Shown here: positions 8,452 through 15,309 of the stretch, piece after piece
How positions within the stretch are numbered: the stretch's first letter is position 1
How the letters are laid out: each line of letters begins with the position of its first letter
Assembly (NCBI GenBank): GCA_023418595.1
Contig: JAEZZI010000003.1
Coordinates: 62,001 to 126,000, forward strand
From: Pseudomonadota bacterium
GTDB taxonomy: Bacteria > Pseudomonadota > Alphaproteobacteria > Sphingomonadales > Sphingomonadaceae
DNA: 64,000 bases
Direction: 5' to 3'
Notes under the pieces: model-generated
Told to the model about the DNA's origin: nothing
What the model saw: the letters and a program-made list of their open reading frames with translations, nothing else
Databases searched by the model: none
Made by a program: the position numbers and the translations under genes

Positions 8452-9279
8452 TTAGCGTGTTGCCGTCCAACGCGACGGCATGGTTCCGACGATGATACCG
8501 TCCTCCACGCGCCCCTCATAGCGCACCGACCGGTCGCCGTCGCGCAGCGTGAACGCGACCCGCTCGCCATCCACGCGCCCGTCGAACACCGCGCTTTCGC
8601 CTGACGTGCCGGTGAAGGTCTGAAAGGTCTGATCCAGCACCAGCGATCGATCGCCACGCGCATCGCGCAGCCGCCACGCGCCCGAGACATCCGCCGGGAT
8701 CACCCACAGATAGAGCCGCGATCCTCCCACCCGCTCGGCCCGATCGGGGCGCCAGTCGCCCATCGTGAACGCATGGCTGACGACGCGCGCGCCGGGGCGC
8801 AGTTCGCGGAGCAGATGCGGGCGCAGCTTCAGGTTGATCTCAGGCAGCAGGAACATCGTCACCACGTCGGCGCCGGCGATCGGCGTGTCGAACAGGTCCT
8901 GGGTGCGGAACGTCACGCGATCGGCAACCCCCTGACGCTCGGCGCTGGCATTGGCGCTCGCGACCAGCACGGGATCGATATCGACGCCCAGCCCGCCCGC
9001 GCCCCTCGCCGCGGCGTGCAACAGCATCCGCCCGTCGCCGGTGCCCAGATCGATCACCCGGTCGCCCGGCGCGATGCTGGCCATGTCGAGCATCTTTTCG
9101 ACCGCCTCGGTCCGTGTCTCCGCATAAGGCACATCAAGTGCGGGGCCGCCCCCGAACAAGGTCGATGGCGTGCAGCGCGCGCTGGTCGCCGACAGACACC
9201 GCGCGCCGACACCGATGCCGCCGACCACCAGCAGGGTGAGCAGCAGCGCGACGATGCGGGTTCTGGCGGTCATGGGCAT
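8452..9279 (-). CDS. membrane-anchored SAM-dependent methyltransferase
   Basis: A 275-residue class I methyltransferase. Residues 8-27 form a hydrophobic segment (TRIVALLLTLLVVGGIGVGA) likely to anchor it in the inner membrane. The SAM-binding motif I is DLGTGDGR at residues 77-84, followed by GVDIDP at the end of strand 2 and LLPE of motif IV. The last 80 residues (after LYLWVIPADVSG) look like a separate small beta-rich domain. Substrate unknown. Methyl donor is cytosolic, so the catalytic domain should face the cytoplasm. ATG 9279 and ATG 9273 are both possible starts. It stands alone between two repeats. Confidence 0.75.
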   Translation of the reverse strand: MPMTARTRIVALLLTLLVVGGIGVGARCLSATSARCTPSTLFGGGPALDVPYAETRTEAVEKMLDMASIAPGDRVIDLGTGDGRMLLHAAARGAGGLGVDIDPVLVASANASAERQGVADRVTFRTQDLFDTPIAGADVVTMFLLPEINLKLRPHLLRELRPGARVVSHAFTMGDWRPDRAERVGGSRLYLWVIPADVSGAWRLRDARGDRSLVLDQTFQTFTGTSGESAVFDGRVDGERVAFTLRDGDRSVRYEGRVEDGIIVGTMPSRWTATR

Positions 9280-9316
9280 GGTTTAGACCAACGAGGGTGG
9301 CCGTTGAACCATCCGC

Positions 9317-9393
9317 CCGCTCGTTTCGAGCGAAGTCGAAAAACGTGATCGCGGCCCTCGCCGACGTTTCTCGACTTCGCTCGAAACGAGCGG
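9317..9393. repeat. palindromic repeat family A, copy 2
   Basis: Inverted repeat with 30-base arms differing at one position, between the methyltransferase and rplS genes, both on the minus strand. The arms match copy 1 at 926-1003 almost base for base while the loop differs, which suggests the arms are under constraint or recently spread. Confidence 0.88.
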
Positions 9394-9432
9394 ATCATTG
9401 ACAGTGCGATCTGTGAATAGGCTCCCAAACGC

Positions 9433-9472
9433 AAAGCGGGGCGCGGGTGGCCTTCGCCGCCTCGCGCCCCGC
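9433..9472 (-). terminator. probable intrinsic terminator of trmD-rplS
   Basis: On the minus strand a perfect 10-bp GC stem (GCGGGGCGCG with its complement, loop about 17 bases) is followed by TTTGCGTTT. It lies about 34 bases after the rplS stop. The T-run is short, so termination may be partial. Confidence 0.55.
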
Positions 9473-9505
9473 CGGCAGTCCCCTCCAAGGGAGCTGGGTA
9501 ATGGC

Positions 9506-9895
9506 TTACTCGGCCGATGCCTTGTCGCTCGTGCGCACGTCGCGGCGCTCGGCGATGCGCGCCGACTTGCCGGTGCGGCCGCGCAGATAATAGAGCTTCG
9601 CACGACGCACGACACCGCGGCGCACGACTTCGATCGAATCGATGTTGGGCGAATAAAGCGGAAAAACGCGCTCTACGCCTTCGCCGAACGACATTTTGCG
9701 AACCGTGAAGTTCGACCCCATGCCCCTGTTCGAACGCGCGATGCACACACCTTCGAAATTCTGGACGCGGGTGCGTTCGCCTTCGACGACGCGCACGCCG
9801 ACGCGCAGCGTGTCCCCAGCGCGGAATTCGGGCACCTTCTTCGATTCTGCGAACTTTGCGATCTGTTCTGCTTCGATCGTCTGGATGAGGTTCAT
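9506..9895 (-). CDS. rplS: 50S ribosomal protein L19
   Basis: Large-subunit protein at the 30S-50S interface, 129 residues, normal for the family. Landmarks are MNLIQTIEAEQI at the start, FRAGDTLRVGVRVVEG, RVQNFEGVCIAR and the conserved core FPLYSPNIDSIEVVRRG. The ATG at 9895 is preferred over that at 9904 because an AGGA sits eight bases before it and family members start MNLI. The gene begins one base after the trmD stop, so the two are translationally coupled. The last residues (TSDKASAE) are a short variable tail. Confidence 0.98.
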   Translation of the reverse strand: MNLIQTIEAEQIAKFAESKKVPEFRAGDTLRVGVRVVEGERTRVQNFEGVCIARSNRGMGSNFTVRKMSFGEGVERVFPLYSPNIDSIEVVRRGVVRRAKLYYLRGRTGKSARIAERRDVRTSDKASAE

Positions 9896-9896
9896 C

Positions 9897-10628
9897 TCAT
9901 TCATTCCTGTCTCGTCGCCGCGCACCAGAGGGAGACTGGACCCGAGCGCCCTCATGGCGCTCCCAAAGATCCGGCCTCCTTAGCCGTGTATCGCTCTCCG
10001 CCTGTGCTCGTCGCCAGGCATCGATCTTCGCATGATCCCCCGATCGCAGCACTTCGGGGATCGTGCGTCCTTCCCACATTTGCGGTCGGGTATATTGCGG
10101 ATATTCGAGAAGGCCGCTTTCGAAGCTTTCCTCGACTCCGCTGGAAGCCGCGCCCATTACGCCGGGCAGCAGGCGAATGCAAGCATCGAGCAGCACCAGC
10201 GCCGCCATCTCTCCGCCCGACAGGACATAGTCGCCGATCGACACCTGTTCGATCGCGCGCGCCTCGAACAACCGTTCGTCGAACCCCTCGAACCGACCGC
10301 ACAGGATGATGGCGCCCGGCCCCGCCGCCAGGTCTCGCACGCGCGGCTGGGTCAGCGGACGCCCGCGCGGGGTCATCGCCAGGATCGGGCGCTCGTCGGC
10401 GACGCTGTCGATCGCGGCGGCAAGCACGTCAGCGCGGAGCACCATCCCCGCCCCGCCGCCCGCGGGCGTATCGTCCACCGAGCGGTGCCTGTCGGTCGCG
10501 AAATCGCGGATCTGCACGGTGTCGAGCGTGTATTTCCCCTCGCGCAACGCCCGTCCAGCGAGCGACATGCCGAGCGGTCCGGGAAACATTTCGGGGTAAA
10601 GCGTCAGGACGGTGGCGGCGAAGGTCAT
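9897..10628 (-). CDS. trmD: tRNA (guanine-37 N1)-methyltransferase
   Basis: Methylates G37 next to the anticodon of several tRNAs using SAM, preventing +1 frameshifts; an essential SPOUT-class enzyme acting as a homodimer. The 243-residue protein shows TLYPEMFPGPLGMSLAGRAL at the start, RHRSVDDTPAGGGAGMV, LCGRFEGFDER and the SAM knot GDYVLSGGE. The ATG at 10628 overlaps the vapC stop as ATGA; a TTG at 10637 would add three residues. In many alphaproteobacteria trmD follows rpsP and rimM. Here the gene directly upstream is the vapC toxin, so translation and probably transcription of trmD depend at least partly on the toxin-antitoxin module. Confidence 0.97.
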   Translation of the reverse strand: MTFAATVLTLYPEMFPGPLGMSLAGRALREGKYTLDTVQIRDFATDRHRSVDDTPAGGGAGMVLRADVLAAAIDSVADERPILAMTPRGRPLTQPRVRDLAAGPGAIILCGRFEGFDERLFEARAIEQVSIGDYVLSGGEMAALVLLDACIRLLPGVMGAASSGVEESFESGLLEYPQYTRPQMWEGRTIPEVLRSGDHAKIDAWRRAQAESDTRLRRPDLWERHEGARVQSPSGARRRDRNE

Positions 10629-11002
10629 ATCGTCCAATTCTCGACCCGAAGCCCCTGGATATCGGCAAAGTCGCGTTCGTTGTTGGTAACGAGGGTCAGG
10701 TCGAGGCTCATTGCATGCGCGGCGATCAGGCGATCGAAACCGCCTCTCCGAAACGGCAGGCTGGCGTAGATCCGGCTCGCCTTTTCATCGAACGGCAACA
10801 CCGGAAACGCGCGAAAAAATTGCAGTGTCGCATCCAAACCCTCTCTCCGAGCAGCACCGACCAGCACTTCGGCGCATGCGACCGCCGACGTCACGACCTC
10901 ACCCTCTGCACGCTCCTCAATGCGGGCTCGCAACAACGGCGCGGCACCGCTCAGCAAATACACGCAGATGTTCGCGTCGAGCAAAAAGCCGGGCTCAGTC
11001 AC
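10625..11002 (-). CDS. vapC: VapC-type PIN-domain ribonuclease toxin
   Basis: A 125-residue PIN-domain protein; VapC toxins cut tRNA or rRNA when freed from VapB. The acidic metal-binding residues are visible: Asp9 in FLLDAN, Glu45 in ACAEVLVG, Asp90 in FDRLIAAHA, and a late acidic/Asn site at NNERDF (about 108-111). The protein therefore looks intact. The GTG start at 11002 overlaps the end of vapB by eight bases. Its TGA stop overlaps the ATG of trmD. The target RNA cannot be read from sequence. Confidence 0.9.
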   Translation of the reverse strand: MTEPGFLLDANICVYLLSGAAPLLRARIEERAEGEVVTSAVACAEVLVGAARREGLDATLQFFRAFPVLPFDEKASRIYASLPFRRGGFDRLIAAHAMSLDLTLVTNNERDFADIQGLRVENWTI

Positions 11003-11267
11003 GCTTCAACAGCTTTCCTTCCCAATCGAGTTCGCGTTCTTCGAACGTACGTTCTTCCCGTGCAAGGGGCTCAAGGCCCGGAATGGAGCCATAGATGCCC
11101 GTGAGATCGATCTTCTTCGGAGGTTGCTCAACGGGCTCGAGTTCGAATTTGCCACGCTCTTCGCGCAGAACCATTTCGGTGCCCTCCTTCAAACCCAGGG
11201 CTTTCGGCAGGCGCAGGGCGACCGAATTGCCTGACTTGAACACCTTTCCGCGATACTCTTTACCCAT
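10995..11267 (-). CDS. vapB: VapB-type antitoxin (AbrB/SpoVT fold)
   Basis: A 90-residue antitoxin. The N-terminal half (GKVFKSGNSVALRLPKALGL) is a swapped-hairpin AbrB/MazE-type DNA-binding domain; the C-terminal half is charged and disordered-looking, ending in RELDWEGKLLKRD, which would wrap around VapC. Start at ATG 11267, with GGAGG five bases upstream. A perfect 21-bp palindrome at 11278-11298 sits just before it and is the likely operator. VapB-VapC complexes usually repress their own operon, and here that repression would also reach trmD and rplS. Confidence 0.88.
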   Translation of the reverse strand: MGKEYRGKVFKSGNSVALRLPKALGLKEGTEMVLREERGKFELEPVEQPPKKIDLTGIYGSIPGLEPLAREERTFEERELDWEGKLLKRD

Positions 11268-11277
11268 GACAGCCTCC

Positions 11278-11298
11278 GTATATACATCATGTATATAC
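11278..11298. promoter_or_regulatory. probable VapB(C) operator palindrome
   Basis: GTATATACA, a three-base spacer TCA, then TGTATATAC: two perfect 9-bp arms. It lies ten bases before the vapB start codon on one strand and 22 bases before the divergent flavoprotein gene on the other, in an AT-rich patch that stands out from the surrounding GC-rich sequence. Its form and place fit autoregulation by the antitoxin. Confidence 0.75.
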
Positions 11299-11320
11299 TT
11301 TGCATGGAAAAGCAAGAATT

Positions 11321-12229
11321 ATGGACGACTGCATCATTATCGGCGCGGGGCCTGCCGGGCTGACGGCGGCGATCTATCTGGCACGCTACCACCTGTCGAT
11401 CCGGCTGTTCGACAACGGGTCGAGCCGCGCGGCGCTGATCCCGCGGACGCACAATCATGCGGGCTATCCGGGCGGAGTCGAGGGCAAGGAGTTGCTGCGG
11501 CTGATGCGCGAGCAGGCGCTGGAATTCGGCGCGATCCGCGAGGAGGCGGAGGTGACGCGACTGGTCGCCGACGATGACGGGTTCTCGGTGTGTATCGGGC
11601 CGAAGGAATATCGCGCCCGCACCGTGCTGCTGGCGACCGGCGTCGTGAACCACCGGCCCGAAGGCATGGCGGACGACCTGCACGATGAGGCGCTGGCACG
11701 CGGCCTGTTGCGCTATTGCCCGGTCTGCGACGGATATGAAGTGACGGACAAGCGCGTGGGGGTGATCGGCACCGGCGAGCGGGGGCGCGGCGAAGCGTTG
11801 TTCCTGCGCGGCTATACCAGCGACGTGACGCTGATCGCGCCCGATGCCACCCATGCGCTGGCGGACGAATGCATCGCCGCGCTCGACGATGCCGGCGTGG
11901 TGCGGGTGGACGGGCCGTGCGGCGACTATGTCATCGAAGGCGATCGGCTGGTGGTGGCGACGGCGCAAGGACCGATGGCGTTCGACAGCGTCTATCCCGC
12001 GCTGGGGTCGCGCATCCGATCGGATCTTGCGATCGCAGCGGGCGCGCGCGGCAATGACGAGGGCTGTCTGGAGGTCGATTCGCACCAGCGCACCTCGATC
12101 CCCGGCCTGTTCGCGGCGGGCGACGTGGTGCTCGGCCTCGACCAGATATCGAACGCGATGGGCCAGGCAGGCGTCGCGGCGACGACGATCCGCAACGCGC
12201 TGAACGAGAGCCGCCCGATCCGACGTTGA
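11321..12229 (+). CDS. thioredoxin-reductase-like FAD/NAD(P) oxidoreductase
   Basis: A 302-residue flavoprotein with the fold of low-molecular-weight thioredoxin reductase. FAD binding is shown by IIGAGPAGLTAA (residues 6-17) and by FAAGDV near residue 264; the NAD(P) site is VGVIGTGERGRGEA near 148. A redox pair is present as CPVCDGYE (Cys133 and Cys136), where classical TrxB has CATCDG. Its acceptor may be thioredoxin or a small disulfide protein, which I cannot determine. Start at ATG 11321; the ribosome-binding site is weak. It is divergent from vapBC, sharing the palindromic region, so the operator could also affect this promoter. Confidence 0.85.
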   Translation: MDDCIIIGAGPAGLTAAIYLARYHLSIRLFDNGSSRAALIPRTHNHAGYPGGVEGKELLRLMREQALEFGAIREEAEVTRLVADDDGFSVCIGPKEYRARTVLLATGVVNHRPEGMADDLHDEALARGLLRYCPVCDGYEVTDKRVGVIGTGERGRGEALFLRGYTSDVTLIAPDATHALADECIAALDDAGVVRVDGPCGDYVIEGDRLVVATAQGPMAFDSVYPALGSRIRSDLAIAAGARGNDEGCLEVDSHQRTSIPGLFAAGDVVLGLDQISNAMGQAGVAATTIRNALNESRPIRR

Positions 12230-12288
12230 AGCATCAAAGTACATTTTTTTGGTTGTGCGGCTTTTAACGGCCCAGCTTAAACCGCAGC

Positions 12289-13137
12289 ATGTTTAAACCG
12301 AACACTCGTTCCACTCGGTCTCGATCTTCCCCGGTGGCAAGTCGGTCGTTGGTTGTGATTTTGGGAGCGGGGATCGCGGCGGCTTTCGCTTTTTCGGCAG
12401 ATTTGGCGTTCAATGCGTTGCTGGACGGCGTGACGGGGGTGGCCACCATCGAGTCGGCACCTTGGCAACGGCTACTTTCCACCTTTCATGTCAGTCTTAT
12501 AATCGGCGCAATAGGTACCGGTTTTTTGTTGGCGGTGGCGCTGGTCTATCGCCGTCATCCATCTCAACTGCTTTCTGCGGCGCCACATTTTCGGTGGTCA
12601 CTGCTCACATTTGGTTTTGCAATCTTCGCGGCGCTTCAGATATCGGCAATCGCCGTTAGCGTTGGGATAGGGCCGGTGTTCGTCGAGACATTGCCCGGTC
12701 TTGCCGTCAATGACTGGATGTTGCTGTGCATTCTAGCACTGCTGGTTTGCATTCCATTCGTCATCGGTGAGGAAATAATGGTCCGCTCCTGGCTGGTCCG
12801 TGCAAAGCCATCCTTCAATCGACGAACGGTATTCCTCGTACTGATCAGCAGCGTGATCTTTGCGGCTCTTCACCTGACGCTCGACCCACTTCTTGCCGGA
12901 ATGCACTTCGTCTCGGGCGTTGCCTATGCCTGGGCAGTGGTTCGCCTTGGCGGTCTGGAGTTCGCGATCGGCGCGCATTTAGGTCGCAATATGATCGTCG
13001 AAATCTTGATGACGGTTCCCGATCGCAAATTTTCGCCCGATGGGCTGATCGCTGCGTTGACCGCCAACATTGCCGCGTCGCTGGTCCTGATTTTGATCGT
13101 AGAGGTAATTGCCAGACGAAAGTCCTGGCAAGCTTGA
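12289..13137 (+). CDS. CPBP family intramembrane metalloprotease
   Basis: A 282-residue membrane protein of the CPBP/Rce1-like family. About seven hydrophobic segments are visible. The three family motifs are present: EEIMVR (Glu161, Glu162, Arg166), FAALH (Phe191, His195) and HLGRN (His230, Asn234), so the zinc site looks complete. Bacterial members are poorly understood; Rce1 in eukaryotes trims CAAX proteins, and some bacterial relatives protect against peptides. The base composition is less GC-rich than the neighbours, especially at wobble positions, suggesting recent acquisition. It lies between a flavoprotein gene and a tRNA gene, a common landing place for acquired genes. Confidence 0.85.
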   Translation: MFKPNTRSTRSRSSPVASRSLVVILGAGIAAAFAFSADLAFNALLDGVTGVATIESAPWQRLLSTFHVSLIIGAIGTGFLLAVALVYRRHPSQLLSAAPHFRWSLLTFGFAIFAALQISAIAVSVGIGPVFVETLPGLAVNDWMLLCILALLVCIPFVIGEEIMVRSWLVRAKPSFNRRTVFLVLISSVIFAALHLTLDPLLAGMHFVSGVAYAWAVVRLGGLEFAIGAHLGRNMIVEILMTVPDRKFSPDGLIAALTANIAASLVLILIVEVIARRKSWQA

Positions 13138-13165
13138 GCTGGAATTCTCCGCCGTCGCCCAAACA

Positions 13166-13200
13166 AAAACCCCGCCAAGTCGTTGGACTGGCGGGGTTTT
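13166..13200. terminator. bidirectional intrinsic terminator
   Basis: Stem AAAACCCCGCCA(A)GTC with its complement around a four-base GTTG loop, flanked by A-runs on one side and T-runs on the other. It can end the CPBP gene on the plus strand and the tRNA-Arg gene on the minus strand. Confidence 0.85.
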
Positions 13201-13203
13201 CGT

Positions 13204-13280
13204 TGGCGCGCCCGGAACGATTCGAACGTCCGACCCTCAGATTCGTAGTCTGATGCTCTATCCAGCTGAGCTACGGGCGC
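13204..13280 (-). tRNA. tRNA-Arg (anticodon ACG)
   Basis: A 77-base cloverleaf on the minus strand. Acceptor stem GCGCCCG pairs with CGGGCGC, the D arm contains AGCTCAGCTGGATAGAGC, the anticodon loop reads CTACGAA (anticodon ACG, likely edited to ICG), the T arm holds GTTCGAATC, and CCA is encoded. A terminator follows at once. Confidence 0.95.
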
Positions 13281-13364
13281 GCATTGGAGGGGGCGACATA
13301 GAAGCGGTTTCGGGGGATGGCAAGCCCGTTGCGCGACCTTTTTCGCGGGCCTACACGAAGCCGC

Positions 13365-13868
13365 ATGAACCGGACCGGATTTTGCCTGTTGATCGCGGCG
13401 CTTGGCAGCGGCTGCGCGCCGATGCCCGACAGCAGCCGCTTCCCCTCGCTCCTCCCCCGCCCGATCGAATCGCGCAGCGACGCGGTCCAGATCCCCCCGG
13501 TTGCGGTCGCGAAGCCCGATCCGGCGCTCGACGCGCGAATGGCGGAATTGCGCCAGGCCCTCGACCGGGCCGGTCGAGCGTTTGACAGCGGCTATGCCCG
13601 CGCCGACCGGTTGGCGAACGCGGCACGCGGCAGCCGGGCCGGGAGCGATGCGTGGCTCGACGCCCAAATCGCGCTGGCCGAACTCGATGTGCTGCGCACC
13701 GACACGCGGCTGGCGATCGCCGATCTCGAGCGACTGGAGGCCGACCGCGCGCTTGAACTCGCGCCCGACTATCCTGGGCTCGCCGCGCTGATCGGCGAGG
13801 CCAGGGCACTGGAGACGCGTCAGAACGAACGCATCGCCAGCATCGAGGGGCGGCTGGCCCACGCCTGA
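13365..13868 (+). CDS. hypothetical lipoprotein, helical
   Basis: A 167-residue protein I do not recognise by name. The N-terminus has two basic-hydrophobic features of a signal peptide and a relaxed lipobox (ALGSGC, Cys17), so it is probably anchored to a membrane. After a Pro/Ser-rich linker (about 20-50), the rest is almost all helix with many Ala, Arg, Asp, Glu and Leu residues, including repeated acidic-leucine patterns (AIADLERLEADRALEL). Start at ATG 13365 gives a sensible signal peptide; an upstream ATG at 13317 would not. It converges on tesA. Confidence 0.7.
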   Translation: MNRTGFCLLIAALGSGCAPMPDSSRFPSLLPRPIESRSDAVQIPPVAVAKPDPALDARMAELRQALDRAGRAFDSGYARADRLANAARGSRAGSDAWLDAQIALAELDVLRTDTRLAIADLERLEADRALELAPDYPGLAALIGEARALETRQNERIASIEGRLAHA

Positions 13869-13894
13869 TCGCCCGGCGCCTTTACGTCACACGA

Positions 13895-14590
13895 TCAATC
13901 CCGCAGCGCCGCCGCCACCACGGGCGCGACCTTTGCCACCACCGCATCGACGCCCGCTTCGTTCGGGTGGATGCCGTCGGGCAGCATCAGGGTCGAATCG
14001 GTGATCACGCCATCGAGGAAAAACGGATAGAGCGGCGCATCATATTCGGCCGAAAGTTCGGGGAATATCGCATTGAAATCTCGGGCATAGTCTGCGCCCA
14101 TATTTGGGGAGGCGATCATGCCGGTCAGCACCGCGGGGATGTCGCGACGGCGCAGTTCGTCGAGGATCGCGACCATGTTCTTGCGCGTCTCCGCCGGGCT
14201 CAATCCGCGCAGCATGTCGTTGCCGCCCAGCCCCAGCACCACCAGATCGGGTTTGCGGTCATAGCCGTCGAGCGTGAAATTGAGCCGTGCCAGGCCCGCT
14301 GCGGTGGTGTCGCCCGACACCCCGGCATTGCGAACGTCCGCCGCAATCCCCTGCGCGTTCAGTGCGCGTTGCAGTTCGGGCGCGAAGCCCTGATCCTGCG
14401 GTAACTGATAGCCCGCATATAAACTGTCGCCGAACGCCACGACCAGCTTGGCATTTTGCGCGATCGCCCCCACATTGCCCGGCGCGGAGGGCGTGGGGAC
14501 AGCTTCGTTCGCGATTTTGGTGTCGGGCGCGTCCGAACAGGCCGCGAGCGCGGCGGCAAGCGCGATGACCGCATGACGAAGATAACCCAA
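13895..14590 (-). CDS. tesA: arylesterase / lysophospholipase, GDSL family (TesA-like)
   Basis: A 231-residue SGNH hydrolase resembling TesA (multifunctional acyl-CoA thioesterase, protease I, lysophospholipase L1). Block I is AFGDSLYAGY with Ser56, block III is GLGGNDML, and block V is DGIHPNEAG carrying the Asp and His. A lipobox-like LAAC (Cys18) follows a hydrophobic signal, so it is likely a periplasmic lipoprotein; in E. coli TesA is periplasmic and soluble. It is divergent from the ybbA-like ATPase gene, the same neighbourhood as tesA-ybbA-ybbP in enterobacteria. Confidence 0.9.
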   Translation of the reverse strand: MGYLRHAVIALAAALAACSDAPDTKIANEAVPTPSAPGNVGAIAQNAKLVVAFGDSLYAGYQLPQDQGFAPELQRALNAQGIAADVRNAGVSGDTTAAGLARLNFTLDGYDRKPDLVVLGLGGNDMLRGLSPAETRKNMVAILDELRRRDIPAVLTGMIASPNMGADYARDFNAIFPELSAEYDAPLYPFFLDGVITDSTLMLPDGIHPNEAGVDAVVAKVAPVVAAALRD

Positions 14591-14607
14591 CGGAGCCTTC
14601 CTTTCCG

Positions 14608-15309
14608 ATGCACGATATGACCAGCCACGCGACTATCGCGATCAAGGCGCGCAATGTCACCCTTTCGCTCGGCAGCAAGGCGGCGCGGGTGGAAATCCTG
14701 CGCGGGGTCGACCTGAATGTCGGACAAGGCGAAAGCCTGGCCATCCTGGGCGCATCGGGATCGGGCAAGTCGTCGCTGATGGCGGTCCTGTCCGGGCTGG
14801 AGCGTGCGTCGGGGGGTGAAATCCTTGTCGCGGGCGTCGATCAGGGGAAGCTGGACGAGGACGGGCTGGCGCGCGCGCGGCGCGGGCGGGTCGGCATCGT
14901 GCTTCAGTCGTTTCACCTGCTGCCCACCATGTCGGCGCTGGAAAATGTCGCGGTGCCGATGGAGCTGGACGGCGTCGCCGACGCGTTCGATCGCGCGCGC
15001 GCCGAGCTGGAGGCGGTCGGGCTGGGCCACCGGATCGACCATTATCCCAGCCAGTTGTCGGGCGGCGAGCAGCAGCGCGTCGCGATCGCGCGTGCGGTCG
15101 CGCCGCGTCCGGCGATTATTTTTGCCGACGAGCCGACCGGGAATCTCGATGCCTCCACAGGGTCCGCCATCATCGAATTGCTGTTCGATCGGCGGGCGGC
15201 GAGCGATGCGACACTGGTGATGATCACGCATGATCCGGGGCTGGCGGAGCGTTGCGACCGGATTGTCGAGATGCGCGACGGGAATATCGTGTCGGAGCGG
15301 CGGCCGTGA
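14608..15309 (+). CDS. ybbA: ABC transporter ATP-binding protein (YbbA-like)
   Basis: A 233-residue ABC ATPase of the LolD/MacB/YbbA group. Walker A is GASGSGKSS (residues 48-56), the Q-loop VLQSFHLLPTMSALENV, the signature LSGGEQQR, Walker B IIFADEPTG, and the switch histidine MITHD. It should pair with the FtsX-like permease encoded next. In E. coli the ybbA/ybbP pair next to tesA has no firmly established substrate. Start at ATG 14608 or ATG 14617. Its TGA stop overlaps a GTG of the permease frame (GTGA), suggesting coupling. Confidence 0.9.
   Translation: MHDMTSHATIAIKARNVTLSLGSKAARVEILRGVDLNVGQGESLAILGASGSGKSSLMAVLSGLERASGGEILVAGVDQGKLDEDGLARARRGRVGIVLQSFHLLPTMSALENVAVPMELDGVADAFDRARAELEAVGLGHRIDHYPSQLSGGEQQRVAIARAVAPRPAIIFADEPTGNLDASTGSAIIELLFDRRAASDATLVMITHDPGLAERCDRIVEMRDGNIVSERRP

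Noticed and set aside
9433..9472. Riboswitch or ribosomal-protein leader near rplS
   Set aside because: The structure is behind the gene, so a terminator is the simpler reading.
13204..13280. Integrative element attached to tRNA-Arg
   Set aside because: No integrase gene and no repeat of the tRNA 3' end was seen near the CPBP gene.
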